DNA of 64,000 nucleotides from contig JACEEZ010011116.1 of the NCBI GenBank assembly GCA_016584305.1, positions 1 to 64,000 of the forward strand, given 5' to 3'. Source of the DNA: Chionoecetes opilio (taxonomy: Eukaryota; Arthropoda; Malacostraca; Decapoda; Majidae). The translations under genes were made by a program, and so were the position numbers. The first letter of the stretch is position 1. Each line of letters starts with the position of its first letter. Shown here in pieces: positions 34,313 to 46,542 of this stretch. A model generated the notes under the pieces. The model had not been told where the DNA came from. It ran no database searches and was given only the letters and a program-made list of their open reading frames with translations.

Positions 34313-35826
34313 AAGCTCCCAGCAAACCAGACGGGGGCCCCCGGAGGCCCTCCGTATGTTTTATCGGGGGCCGAGGGAAAGTGACGACGTGGGCCGCGGG
34401 GGAATTTCTCGGGCTCCCCGGCGGGCCGCCCCCAAGGCCCGCCGTAGGGCATATACCATTTCCCGTGTTTTTATTAATGTTGAGGAAATTTTGGTTATCT
34501 TTTAAGTATATGCGATTTAAAATGTTTTAAGGGGGTGTTGCACAACCCATTACCGATTAAAGACTAAGGGGGCGTTAAAAATTTAAAAAAACCTTACATA
34601 TAATGCAATATGTTAAAAAATTTAACCAAAAAAATTTCCTTTCGTTATCCAGAAAATACGATGAAAAGGAGATTGCTAGGTAGAATTGCTAGGGACATTG
34701 TTTATTTCTAAGTAAAAAAACATTTTCGTTATTGAGTTTACAGTGGTGTAACGGGAAACTGAACGGGTGAACACCATGTAGAAGGAAAGGTTCGGCAACA
34801 TAACAAAAATCCACCCACTCGTGGTTTTCCAGAAAACGATTTTTTTCACTCAGAACAGCCCCCAGGCGCCGTCAGGAATTCCAAAAAAAAGGGGTTCGTA
34901 CTGAATTTTTAATATTCATCTATTTCGATATAATGAAGGACGAAAACAGGTTTTTAACTAAGTTCTCATTTTTTTATCGACGGGGTTAAGGGTGAAAAAT
35001 TTTTGGGCCCCTTTTGGGGTTTTAAACCCTTTGTAATGGCTATCGTACTTTGGGCATTTTGTACTTGATACGGGAAAAAAGATTTTAATAATATTCTATT
35101 CTAATCAGATTTTTTTCATATTTTAACCCACATTACATATTCCTTATTGGGTGTACCGTTGAGTATTAATTGTTTTGAAAATATTTTTGGAAGTTTTTGA
35201 AAAAAGGGGAAAAATATGACCTTGTGTTATTCCGAAATAATCTTCCCCGCGGTTAATCAAGTGTTTTTTTATATGATACTAGTACAACACGACTAACTGA
35301 AACCTTTTTCCATGAAACTCCTTCCTATGTACTTTATCTATCTTTATTTTATGTACCCGGGGTTTTCCCCTGAAAAAAAGTTGGAAAAATATTTGAAAAA
35401 AAACTGATATATGAAAATTTCTATAAACTTTTAAAAAAAATTTTTATAACAATTTTAATAGCTTGAAAGGCCTAAATAGTAAAGGTACCGTTTTAGTACT
35501 ATGTATATTACTGAGTTAATATATATAAAAGAAATAAATTTTTTCCCCTTACACATTCCCAAAGCCCCAGGGGCCCCGGAGGATGACGTAAAAGTTGCCG
35601 CGCTGTCACTATATTAATCTACAGCAAGATAATCATAAAAACTTTTGTTTCAAAATGTTTACCATAGAATTTCAATTCTTGAAATTCTGTACTTTAATTT
35701 TCAACTTAGTAAATTTCCCGTCTAAAATCACCAGGGGGCCCCCGGGAGGGTGACGGAGTAAATTGCCGCCTGCGGCCGCCGTTCGCCGCTTAGGGCCCTA
35801 CGTCGGCCCGCCGGTGATGGTTAGCT
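34313..35826. mobile_element. 1.5-kb insertion in LINE copy 1
   Basis: Defined by comparison with LINE copy 2, which is continuous across this point (near 41857). The insertion begins CCCAGCAAACCAGACG and ends, read in reverse complement, CCCAGCTAACCATCACC. This gives short imperfect terminal inverted repeats, with GC-rich subterminal parts at both ends and an AT-rich middle. No frame codes for a recognised protein. It is probably a non-autonomous DNA element. A target duplication could not be settled because the sequence is noisy. Confidence 0.65.
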
Positions 35827-37230
35827 GGGGTAAGGTCTGGGTGTGAAAATTTGGGAAAATGAAGTGTTGAGTGTATATGTGTAGAGATGATGTGGTGTCC
35901 TTAATGAAAACCACAAGAGCTAAAAGAATCTAAATGTGTGATGAGTATGGAAGGGACTTCAACGTTAGGCTCAGAAAGGGAGAAGAGTAAAGTGTTGGTG
36001 GGAATGGGGATACTCTGATGATGACAGGATTTGGATTGGGGGGAAGAAAAAAAGAGAACAAAAGAACAAGTATTGGGTATTTTGGTTGGGGTGATAAGGC
36101 TGTGAAAAAAACTAAACAGAGAGGATACTAGAGCCCCCCCGGGGGTTTTGGAAAGGCTAGGCAGTGGGGCAAGATGTCGGGCCAAAAAAGTAGAAGTGGT
36201 GAGAGGACTAGGGAAAAGGGTGTGGAAAGCCCCAAACTTTAGTTCCCTGAAACCATGGTGGGTCTGGAAAGGGAGTTGGACAATTGGAAAACACAGAAAA
36301 AGCAGGCAGAATAGATTAGGAGAAAATAGTATGGGGAGTGGAACTTTAGGAGACATGGGATGGAGCCCTTTCAGAGAGAGGATAGAAAAGGGCAGGACTG
36401 AGGTACAGAGCTAGATGCAACGAATGGTGACGGGAAATGGGAAAAGAAAGGGTTGGGACTGGAACATTTGGGAAGTGGATGAAAGGGGATCAGAAAAAGG
36501 GGAAAAAGATGGACAGTAAAAGGGAAAATGTTTGTGACGGGAGGATGAGACATGGGAGTATGGCTTATGCAAAAAGGAATAAATAGGAGAGGGAAGAAAA
36601 AGGGAAAAAAGAATGGCTCAGGGGAAGAGTGGAAACAACACTGAATGGTAGTACAGGAAAAAGGCCCCACCAGGGTATGAAAGGTTCTATGATGGTGGTA
36701 TGGGGGGACCTACTCTTCAGACCCAGGACAAAGCGCTGGAGGTAAATGTCGTAGTACAGATGGAAGAATGATGGCACAAGGTGTGTGAGAGGGTGTGACA
36801 GAGTGAAAAACCCGGGGAGCATTGTGCTGGAAGGGAAGGGTATGATATGCTAGAAAAAAGATGTTGGAGGTAGGGGTAGGAGGGGTCGGAGGGGAAGAAT
36901 GGCGAGAGATGAGAGACAGGAGAGTGGAGATGGAGTACCTGCTGGGGTTGTGTTTTGAGTGGAGGAGTAAGTCGGTGATTGAGAGTGTAAAAAAATTCTT
37001 GGGAACTTTTGAGAGCACGTAGGAGAGAGCATAGAGGCGGGGGGCCCCTCAGTGATGGGGACCCCGTTGAATGTGATGCGAGAGAGGAAGGGGGGGGAAA
37101 AAGAAACCCCCTAGTTTTGCTTCCCCTTTTGTTTCTCTCCCAACAGATTAGTGTGTGGGAAACCCCCGGACAAAGGGGCTTCACGCAGCACCCGCTGGGT
37201 GACTCCCAAAATCAAGATCAAGCTGCGGGC
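35827..37230 (+). pseudogene. LINE copy 1, 3' half (degraded)
   Basis: Resumes at GGTCTGGGTGTGAAAA, matching 41868 of copy 2, and runs to a short ATCAAG repeat tail near 37215, matching the copy-2 tail at 47690. It crosses the point where copy 2 carries the 4.4-kb transposon without any interruption (36092-36119). Words from the C-terminal region (GAGACAGGAGAGTGGAGATG, GAGCACGTAGGAGAGAGCAT) are shared almost exactly with 47384-47500. Frames are broken mainly at homopolymers. Confidence 0.88.
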
Positions 37231-40200
37231 CCCCTTTTCCCAGTCCCAGCCCGGGGGTCGCGTCACGTCAACATAAAGTGAAAAGGTGAGGGTATTTGAG
37301 TTAGTTTCAGGGGCCAGATGTCGAGGAGCTGGGCGCCCTATCCACCAGGGCGCCTGTGGTAAGGGAAACCCCTCCCCACCGCAAGCTCAGTCGGATGCGC
37401 CTTAGTGGCCCGCTAAAGGCGCTAAAAACAAAGGCATGGTCAGACCCTGACTTAGTGAGTGCTGTGGCCTTTGACAGACATCATCTTCTGTTTATAAAGA
37501 AAATACGTCTTGTTCATTTCTACAAGTAAAAAATTGGGTTTTTTACTAAAAAGGGTTTTGCAAGGTGTGTATGAATTGATGTGCAAGACTAATGCGGAAT
37601 ATAAGTGTTATATGCTGGTGAAAAGAAAGTTGTTTGTTTTTGGGTTTGGGGGCGGGCGGCAGGTGCTCCGCCCGCACAAAAATTTTTTTACTATTCCCGG
37701 GTATTATCATACTACCAATGAATTTGGGGCAGCTGAACATACCATCATTTTCAGGACGTTAGTGCAATCTGAATGCATAAAACTTGCATAAAAAATACCT
37801 ATAATAAAAATAATGGGGCAAAAATCGTGTTAAAATTTTTTTTTTACCTTTTTTTATTTCTTCTCCTTTTTCCCGGAAGGCTTGCATTAATTTTCCTCCT
37901 GTCCCCAATCGGCACACCTTAACGATTTTCATGGGGTATGGCACGTCCTAATGCAAAAATATATAAGTGGTCAAAACCCGCGTGAAGTAAACTTGTGATG
38001 AAACCGCTTTTGGCGGGGGAGGCGGGGTGCCTTCCATAAGTGCTTGGTTAGGGAGGGGGGGGACAAAAATTCTTTTTCAGCAAAAGTGTTAAAGCCTTTT
38101 TGATTGGTTTGAAGGCCTAAGCAGCTCAGATAGGCAACGTGATTGGCTAGTAGGATTCTCGGACCCGCCCACGCCATAGGGTTGGGGGTGTAAGGGAGTG
38201 CAAAACGCCTGAACTTTCGATGTACATGGGCTTTAGTCGGTGCCTTAGCCCGGGGCCCTTACAAAAGCGCCTGAAGAGGGGGAAAAATCTCTTTTCCCCT
38301 TTCCTTGGGCATTCCACATTCCCCCCAGGGAAATTAGAGGGGATAAGGGGGCGAGTAGATAGGCATTGTCGGGTAGGGGAACAGGTGCACAGGGGGGAAT
38401 AGCTTGAAGTAGTTAGAGGGATAAGTGTGTCGTGAGAAGGTGTTATGAGGGGGAGCCATGTGAGATCCGTTAGTGGGCAGGAAGATGGCGGGCATGGGAC
38501 TAGGTCAAAAGGGGTAGAAGTGGGGAAAGATTGAATGCAATGGGAAGGGAAAGTAGGCGAGACAGGGAGATGGGGACGTGTGTGAGGTGGTGAGGAAAAA
38601 AAACAAGCACAGTGCCCGCATGTGTGAAAAAGTACGGACAAGGACGTGGGGCAGGCGATAGTGCAAAGGTGGTCGCACAGAACCGTGAGGGGTGCGGCCG
38701 AGCTTTAAAAGAGCCCAGGCACAAGGAACGTGGTTTTGGGAAGTATAAAAGAGGTAATTAAGGGTTGAAAAACCAAAGCTAAAAGGGGGGAATGGGGGGA
38801 GGGGTAGGGAACTAGAACAGTGCAAGGGGGAACTGAAAAGGGCAAAAGGGGTGGATACAAGCCCTGGGGGGGGATTATAAAAACCTTCAAATAAAATAAA
38901 AAACATGGAGGGAAAAAAGGGAGGTAAGGGTAATGAGCAGGGCTTGGGGGCCAGACCCCCCACGGGGCCCCGGGAGAGGGCGCTTGACGTTTGGCGTCAC
39001 CAAAGCAAAGGATGCCCGAAAGGGGAGGAGAGTGGGGGGGCTGCAGCGGGGGAAGGTCGTAGCAGGGTGGTTAGGGGTTTGAGGGGTGGGGGGGGTAGGG
39101 GAGCTGCACCGGTGGAAGATGTCGAAGTAGGGCGGCCTAGGGGGGTGTTGAGGGTGTGGGTGAGACTGGGGGACCTGCCCCTCCCCACCCTCGCCATTGA
39201 GGGCCCCTGAAGGTGGGGGAGGGTGGTGATCCGCCCCCCCATCGCTTTTTTCCCGTGCGGGAGTAAGGCTGCTGAGGGGCGTGGTTTAGGAGGGGACCGA
39301 TGCCCCGGCTCCCCGGGGGGGCTGTGGCCGTACAGGCCTGGTGGGGGGATGAGGTAGTGGGATTCCCCAAACCCCGGGGGGGGGTCAGGACTGAAGAACA
39401 AAGGGGGCAAACCCCAGGGAAAGAAGTGGCCCATATGGTATAGGAGATAGTAGGTGAAGAATGTTAGGCAACCGTGGGATGAGAGACCAGAAGAGTGTGG
39501 GTGGTAGCCCGGGGAAAGGTTGGGGATGTTTGAAGGAGGTGAGGGGAAAGGGGAATGGGTACAGGAAGGAATGGTGATAAGCAGGGAGGGGGGGGAAAAG
39601 CCTTAGGAGGTAGGCCCCCAGCAGACGGTGGCAAGGTATGGGGTGCCTTTAAAGGGAAAAAAAAGGCAGGAAGAAAGACGAGTGGCGTGGTGGGAACATG
39701 AGGGGACCCGGGAAAAAGCGGGTAGAGGAAATGAGAGCGGGCACAAACAAGCGACCCAAAAGGAGGTTGTAAAATGAAAGCGGGGTGCAGTAAGGATCCA
39801 GGGGGACTATGGAGTAAAACTTTATAGACCTGGGCGGTGCATCCCAAGGAGGTCTTTGAGGGAGACAAAGTGCATAAACTGGGAAGGAAGAGGCGGAGGT
39901 GGGAGAAGCTTTAGTGGGTCGCCCCCGACTGAGGACTCGCAAGTTGAGGGAAAAAGAGGGTGACAAATGCGAATGATGCTGTTGCCCCCGGGATTGGGGG
40001 GATGGGGTGTGTGTTTGGGTGGTGTTGAAAAAAAAAAGGCCCAGCAGAGAAATGAAGAAAGGAAAAGACGTGTTGGGTGACCCCCAAATGGGGGATTTTT
40101 TTGGCCCTTTCGTTTCCCCGGCCCAAAGGGGAGGTGCGCGGGGTGGCGGGTGGGGTCTTGTGAGGCGGCGGTTGTTGGGGCTAGTGTGGGGGTGTGTGGG

Positions 40201-40560
40201 TGGGTCTGGCGTACGTCTGGTATGGTCGGGGGGGTCTTGGGGATAGTGGTTACATTACGTGGGGCCCCGGGGCGAGGCCGGAAAGGGGTTGGGTTGGCGG
40301 TTTGTCGTGGTGTGTGTTTTGTGGGGCTGTGGTCCTTGGTGTGTTGGAAGGAAGTAGGTGGCCTTTGCGCTTTACTTTGCGAGGGGGTTAAAATTTTGTG
40401 TGCTCTGGGCGGGGGGCCTGGGGGTGGGGGTTTTCGCCTTGCTTTATGTTTTGCCGGGGGCTGAGACTGGAAGTTTGGGTGGTGGGAACAATCGCGGCGA
40501 GTGCCTGTCATGGTAAAAGGCGTATGGTGTTTGAAAAAAAAAAAGGAACGTGAAAAAGGG
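37231..40560. other. G-rich, homopolymer-inflated block, no gene assigned
   Basis: Long G, C and A runs throughout. Frames longer than 100 codons occur on both strands but are Pro/Gly/Arg/Ser-rich and overlap one another, as expected from composition. The right part may be the 5' region (endonuclease or first ORF) of LINE copy 2, but I found no motif I would defend. Confidence 0.4.
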
Positions 40561-40699
40561 AAGGAAAGGAGTTGGAAACTTGAGATGCAGACTGGGGTTA
40601 TTTCAGAGAAGTGGGGAGTAAGAGGTGGAAGGGGGAGAGAAAGGTTTGAGGGCTGAGACGGTGTGGATGGATGAAAAGGGGAAATTTTTAAGGAAACTT

Positions 40700-42147
40700 A
40701 AAAAAGTGGCAGAAGGAGCAAGGCAGAAAAGTAAAAAGCAATGGGAAAAACAAGAAAGAGTTGTGGAACAGAAGCAAAGGCCCGGAAAGAAAGGAAACAG
40801 TCAAAAAGGAATGTAGGGTTGAGAAAAAAGGTCAAACAGTGAAGTGAAAGAATAGAGTTGAAAAGGGGATGGGAAAAAGGGTTAAGAGTAAACAAAAGGA
40901 GGTGAAATGCTTGGTGAGGAAGGCAAAAAAGTAATGAAAAGGGGAAAAATGTCAGAGAATTAGGAAAAAGGTGAGGAAAGGGGGAGGGAATGGGATAAGT
41001 TCTTGAGAGGAAAGAGGAGTAAGCATACAGGAAAAAGTAGAAGAACTAGTGGTGAATGGCAGGTCCCCTAAGGGGGAAAAAGGAAATGGCCAGAGCTTAG
41101 AAAACTTTGGAAAGATATTGGAGGTGTGAATGACCCGATATGACTTAGGAACGTACCTTTGGGAGGGAAAAAAGAGGAAATGATGGAAAGAAATTAGAAA
41201 AGGATGAGAGAAGGGATGTAAAAAAACTGAAAAAAGGAAAGGCCCCCCGAATGGCGGTTCCCGAAAGAATTTTATAGAGGGGAGGGGAGGGAGTATTGAG
41301 GGGAAGATAGTTGTTTGGGCATATATGGAGGAGGAAAGGGTGCTGGGGCCTGGAAAGACGAGAGGACCCTCATCATAAGGGAGGACCAGGTAGGGAAAGG
41401 GGATTAAAAAAATTTCAGACCAAAAGCGCTTTGTGACACGGTAGTAAGATTTTTTGTGGTGTACGAAAGAAAGACTGGGGAATTGTGGAAAAGAAAAAAA
41501 GTGATGGGTAAAAAGGGAGAAGGATTAGAAAAGACGAAATTTAGGACAATATGTTTTTAGTGAAAGAAGTGATTGAGAGAACAAGGAAGGAGGGAAGAAG
41601 AAATACTAGCCTTTCTAGATTTTGAGAAAGCGTATGACAGAGTGGATAGGAGAATGTTATGTAAGGTATTAGAGACGATTGGCATGAGTGAGAAGGTTGT
41701 TAAAATAATAAGCAGTATGTATGAGAACACACAGGTCAAGTTCAGTATGGGTGACCTCGAGACTGGATGGGTGAATAGTAAGAGAGGAGTAAGACAGGGC
41801 TGTGTCCTTTCTCCTCTACTTTTTGGATTATATGTTGAGGAAATGGCAGTGAGAGTGAAGCGTACAGGTCTGGGTGTGAAAATTGGAGATGAAGTGTTGA
41901 GTGTACTGATGTATGCAGATGATGTGGTGATCCTTAGTGAAAACCACATTGAGCTACAAGAGATGCTGAATGCTGTGACTGAGTATGGAAGGGACTTCAA
42001 CGTTAGGCTCAGTAAGAAGAAGAGTCAAGTGTTGGTGGTGAATGGGGATGACTCTGATGATGACAGGATTTGGATGGTGGGTGGGAATGAAATAAAGAGA
42101 ACGAAAGAGTACAAGTATCTGGGTATTTGGTTGGATGATAAAGGCTA
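40700..42147 (+). pseudogene. LINE copy 2, 5' part with intact RT palm
   Basis: From about 41573 the frame is clean for 191 codons, up to a transposon insertion at 42147. It carries RT motif A (FLDFEKAYDRVDRRML), motif B (GVRQGCVLSPLLFGLYVEE), motif C (VLMYADDVVIL) and the start of the thumb (KEYKYLGIWLDDKG). All catalytic Asp residues are present. Upstream (40700-41572) the same element continues but frames are broken in homopolymers. After the transposon the protein resumes at 46543. This is a non-LTR retrotransposon enzyme; the clade is not determined. Copy 1 of the same family lies 7 kb upstream in the same orientation. Confidence 0.92.
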
Positions 42148-43117
42148 TAGTCCTTGAGCCAGACCAAAAGTAATGCTCCGGCGGGGGGAGTAATTCTCAT
42201 TATGATTTTCCATTAGACCAATGTCTCAAGTGTCAGAAAAGGTGTGATGGACATCTGAGAACGGTAGCTTAGTGCCCGGATGGACGCCATCTTTGAAACC
42301 ACCCAGCGCGAAAATGCCCATTTGGTGGGGTACATTGTTGCACGTGTATCTGGACTTCTATACTAGCTATCGATGTGCGGTTGACGACTAAATATACGTC
42401 CAATGTGTACCGTCTAAATAAAAAATAATATGAAGCATTTTGTTATAGATTAATTATTATGAAAATCAATTATCGAAAAAAAATCATATATTTTTCAATA
42501 TTTTATTATTAGACTTGTACTTTTTTTAGTGAAACAACACTGGTATGATTTTCCAAATTATGCATTTTGCTACACCGTTTATCTGTCTATAAAAATAACT
42601 CAAAAACTAAAACATATCATCCACCACGAGTTTACAACAAATATATGTAAAGAGGCATAAAATGACTTAGGCCGCCGCTGGCATTATCTATTCTAACGAT
42701 AACGCAAGTTAGGAATGTCGTACGGAGAGGATTTTAACACCATACGATATCTAATAAGCAGGCGGAAATTGTTACATAGGAAATTTGCACTTTGGTGGCC
42801 ATCTTGGATTTCAAAATGGCCGCCAATTATATTAATTATTCATTACTAGAGTTTGGAAAGACGTATGGAGCTGATTTTAACACCATACGATGTATATTCC
42901 TAATAAGCAAGCGGAGGTATCATTGAACATGTCATGTTTTAGTCAAATAACACCGGTATGATCTTCCAAATTATACATTTTGTTAAACCGTTTATCTGTC
43001 TATAAAGATTTTCAGGCAATTTGGCCTGCATTATAATAGAGAACAACATATGCTATATAATATACAGTGCACACAAAGTTAATCATCAGAGTCGCCATCA
43101 GAGTCATTGGCATCAGA
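42148..43117 (+). repeat. Left long terminal inverted repeat
   Basis: Pairs with 45564-46542. Its inner end (43081-43117) is the exact antisense of the last 12 codons and stop of the transposon ORF. Inside the arm a ~65-bp segment with ACCGTTTATCTGTCTATAAA occurs twice (about 42531 and 42946). A second segment (GATTTTAACACCATACGAT) occurs at about 42730 and 42871. Confidence 0.93.
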
Positions 43118-43125
43118 AATAGAAA

Positions 43126-45597
43126 GTGATAGTGGATAGAAAGTGGATAGAAAGCAATCATCCTGACAAGGGACCCCAGATTCGAAGCACTGACCTCAAA
43201 ATTCGCAGCATCAAGGAGGATGTTTGCCACGAGACTCTCGCTGCTGCTCTCGATGATGATTCATGTGTACAGAGCTTTGACATGTTCGCGAAATACCTAC
43301 ATTTTCTGCGAACCAAACATGGAGACCTGGCTCGCTTCTGGATGATGTATATTGATATGGTAGAGACCCTGCTGGGGTTGATTCGTGCGGATAGAGAAGG
43401 CGACTGGATGCTTCACTTGGCTTGTGTCAGAAGAGTGATCCCTTGGTGTTTCGCAATGAACAAGGTGAACTATGCTAGATATCTACCAGTGTACTATGCA
43501 CAGATGACGCAACTCCACGAAACATGCCCCGAGTTGTACAGGCATTTCAATCAAGGCTACTTCTCCGTACAGCTTAGACCAGGGAATCCATTTGCCAGAA
43601 TCGCTGTTGATCAGACAACAGAAGAAACAGTCAACAAAGATACGCAAACAGCTGGAGGAACACGAGGTTTTAGTCTTCGACAAGGGGCTGTGTCACGATA
43701 CTATCTAACTGCAGACAATCGGGCTGCTGCACTGAGGCAACTACGAGAAACTATCCTTGTGAATGGCAGCGACACATCTCACGCCAAGCACCCTGACTTG
43801 TCTACTTCTCGCATCAAACGTGATGAGTCTGGCGTCACAGCTATCTGTGATCTACTGGAAAATGACTGGACCAATCCATTCGCCGATGATCCGTCATGTC
43901 TTCTCAGTATATCTACCGGAGCGGCTGCGAGGGAGGACGTTTCTAATGACCTACTCAACGCCCTGCAAAAGGGGGAAGCGGCGTATCAAAGCTTCCAGAA
44001 ACGTCTTAAAGAGGGAACAGGCTTTTATGACACAGTGAAGAAGCTAAACTTGAAGACCTTTGGTAAGATCAAGCAGAAAGTTGTGAAGGCCACAAACAAG
44101 GAGATCGTCCTGAGAGCTGACAGACAACTGTTTGCCACCATGATACTCATCGCCAAGACAAGGAACCTCGACATGCAACTTGTCCTTTGTCACCCACTAG
44201 GGCCGTTACCATGGTCTTTGGCAAACGTTGATGGGTCAATGAAAAAAACGAACAAAGTTGCACTTGCAAAAACACATGGAAGGTCTTGTGGAACCACCCG
44301 ATAACGTTGACAGCGAAGTGCAACAATAATTGATGCGATGGCTCTCATACAAAAGATGCATGGCGAGAACGACACGTTCGAAGAACTATCTGACCGCATC
44401 CTTGCTGCAGCGCTTCACGCGCAGTGAGCGCATCGATGTTGTCTTTGACACATACACAGAAGAATCCATCAAAGCAGCTGAGCGTGTGAACCGCGGTTCA
44501 AATGAAGGCATCAGTTTCAGCGAGATCAGACCCGCACACAAAATCATGAACTGGCGGCGTCTCCTTGCTTGCAGCCAGACAAAGGAGAAACTGGTTGTGT
44601 TTCTGGCGGAGTCGTGGAAACATGAAACAAATCGCGAAAAGCTAGGCAACAGAACACTGTATGTCACCTGTGGTGAAAAATGTCTGGTACTGACCCGCGA
44701 TAGGTGGAAGTTGGTGCAAGCACTCGAATGTAGCCACGAGGAAGCAGACACGCGTATGTTTCTCCACGCAAAGCACGCCGCTACCCACTACAAGACGATC
44801 ATCTTAGTGGCAGATGACACCGACGTTCTGATCATCAGTCTTCATCTCAGCAGAACCATCGATAGTCAGCTCTTCATCAGACGAGGAACAAAGGTTCGAG
44901 TCAGAATGATTGACGTTGGAAAGTTGGCTGCGGTATTGGGGTCTGGAGTTTTCAGTGCATTGCCAGGGCTTCATGCATGGAGCGGGTGTGACACTGTTAG
45001 TGCTCTGGCTAGCCAAGGAAGATAAAGGCTTTGAAGCTTGTGCAAGCGAATGATCTGTATCTTCAAGCATTCACAGATCTGGATCTTCGTGGAATGTACC
45101 AACAGACGTCTTCAATAGCATTCAGGCCTTCACGTGTCAGCTGTACGCCAGGAACACGAAGATCGTCGGTGCTAATTCCCCTCCGTTATCACATGTTCTG
45201 TGCAAAGAAGGGCCAGATCGAATCTGGACAATTGCCGCCTTGTGAAGACTCCTTGATGCAGCATACGCTTAGGGCCAACTATCAGGCGGCTATCTGGCGA
45301 CGCAGCCTTGAAAACCTGCCAGACGTCCCAGCACCATCAGCAGGACATGGCTGGGAACTCGATGATGGCGGTTCGCTCAAAATCCGATGGATGGCGGGTC
45401 TACCAGCTCCAGATGTCGTCTTGAAACTCATCTCATGCACATGCAGAAGGACGTGTCGACCGTCAGATTGCTCCTGCATACTGAATGGGTTGAAGTACAC
45501 TGTTGTGTGTAAGCTGCAGGGATGCTCCAACATGGTGCAGGATGATGCTATCGTGGCTCAGGATGCCAATGACTCTGATGGCGACTCTGATGATTAA
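43126..45597 (+). pseudogene. Transposon protein remnant: putative XPG/PIN-like nuclease and CXC-like end
   Basis: Three plus-strand frames (43126-44304, 44330-45025, 45031-45597) form one broken gene. Blocks in order: DWMLHLACVRRVIPWCF and YARYLPVYYAQM; GGTRGFSLRQGAVSRY; then, after frameshifts near 44275, 44328 and 44425, ERIDVVFDTYTEESIKAAER; HEEADTRMFLHAKHA with ADDTDVLII; LPGLHAWSGCDTVSALA; LRANYQAAIWRRSL; and a Cys-rich end (SCTCRRTC, DCSC, CKLQGCSN) ending DSDGDSDD. The spacing of EADTR, ADDTD and GCD resembles the acidic residues of XPG/FEN-type nucleases. I recognise the set as a widespread animal transposon-linked family. One Cys of the end motif is Tyr (LKYT). The N-terminal third is absent: the left TIR abuts the truncated frame. 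There is no plausible start, so it is not functional as assembled. Confidence 0.8.
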
Positions 45598-46542
45598 CTT
45601 TGTGTGCACTGTATATTGTATAGCATATGTTGTTCTCTATTATAATGCAGGCCAAATTGCCTGAAAATCTTTATAGACAGATAAACGGTTTAGCAAAATG
45701 TATAATTTGGAAGATCATACCGGTGTTATTTGACTAAAACATGACATGTTCAATGATACTTCCGCTTGCTTATTAGGAATATACATCGTATGGTGTTAAA
45801 ATCAGCTCCATACGTCTTTCCAAACTCTAGTAATGAATAATTAATATAATTGGCGGCCATTTTGAAATCCAAGATGGCCACCAAAGTGCAGATTTCCTAT
45901 GTAACAATTTCCGCCTGCTTATTAGATATCGCATGGTGTTAAAATCCTCTCCGTACGACATTCCTAACTTGCGTTATCGTCAGAATAGATAATGCCAGCG
46001 GCGGCCTAAGTCATTTTATGCCTCTTTACATATATTTGTTGTAAACTCGTGGTGGATGATATGTTTTAGTTTTTGAGTTATTTTTATAGACAGATAAACG
46101 GTGTAGCAAAATGCATAATTTGGAAAATCATACCAGTGTTGTTTCACTAAAAAAAGTACAAGTCTAATAATAAAATATTGAAAAATATATGATTTTTTTT
46201 CGATAATTGATTTTTATAATAATTAATCTATAACAAAATGCTTCATATTATTTTTTATTTAGACGGTACACATTGGACGTATATTTATTTAGTCGCCAAC
46301 TGCACATCGATAGCTAGTATAGAAGTCCAGATACACGTGCAACAATGTACCCCACCAAATGGGTATTTTCGCGCTGGGTGGTTTCAAAGATGGCGTCCAT
46401 CCGGGCACTAAGCTACCGTTCTCAGATGTCCATCATGCATTTTCTGATACCTGAGATATTGCCCTAATGGAAAATCATAATGAGAATTACTCCCCCCGCC
46501 GGAGCATTCACTTCAAAATATGGCGGGTTGGCTCAAGGACTA
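45564..46542 (-). repeat. Right long terminal inverted repeat, overlapping the ORF end
   Basis: Reverse complement of the left arm. It begins inside the coding sequence, so the stop codon and about 11 preceding codons are part of the arm. Near the outer end, about 20 bp (CACTTCAAAATATGGCGGGT, about 46509-46528) are present here but not in the left arm. Confidence 0.92.

Larger units (their letters stand above)
42148..46542. mobile_element. 4.4-kb DNA transposon with ~970-bp TIRs, Academ-like
   Basis: Inserted in the RT gene of LINE copy 2. The ends read TAGTCCTTGAGCCA on both sides (inverted). CTA is duplicated at 42145-42147 and 46543-46545; removing the element and one CTA restores the LINE reading frame. 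The arms 42148-43117 and 45564-46542 are reverse complements over most of their length. The interior encodes, on the plus strand, the C-terminal two thirds of a large protein with a putative XPG/PIN-type nuclease and a CXC-like Cys-rich end. Academ elements are known to carry an XPG-like nuclease and a Cys-rich domain, so that superfamily is the best guess, from memory. Confidence 0.88.

Noticed and set aside
37231..40560. Frames over 100 codons on the minus strand (for example 40511-39822)
   Set aside because: Pro/Thr/His-rich readings of G-rich noisy sequence; no motifs, overlap with equally long frames on the other strand.
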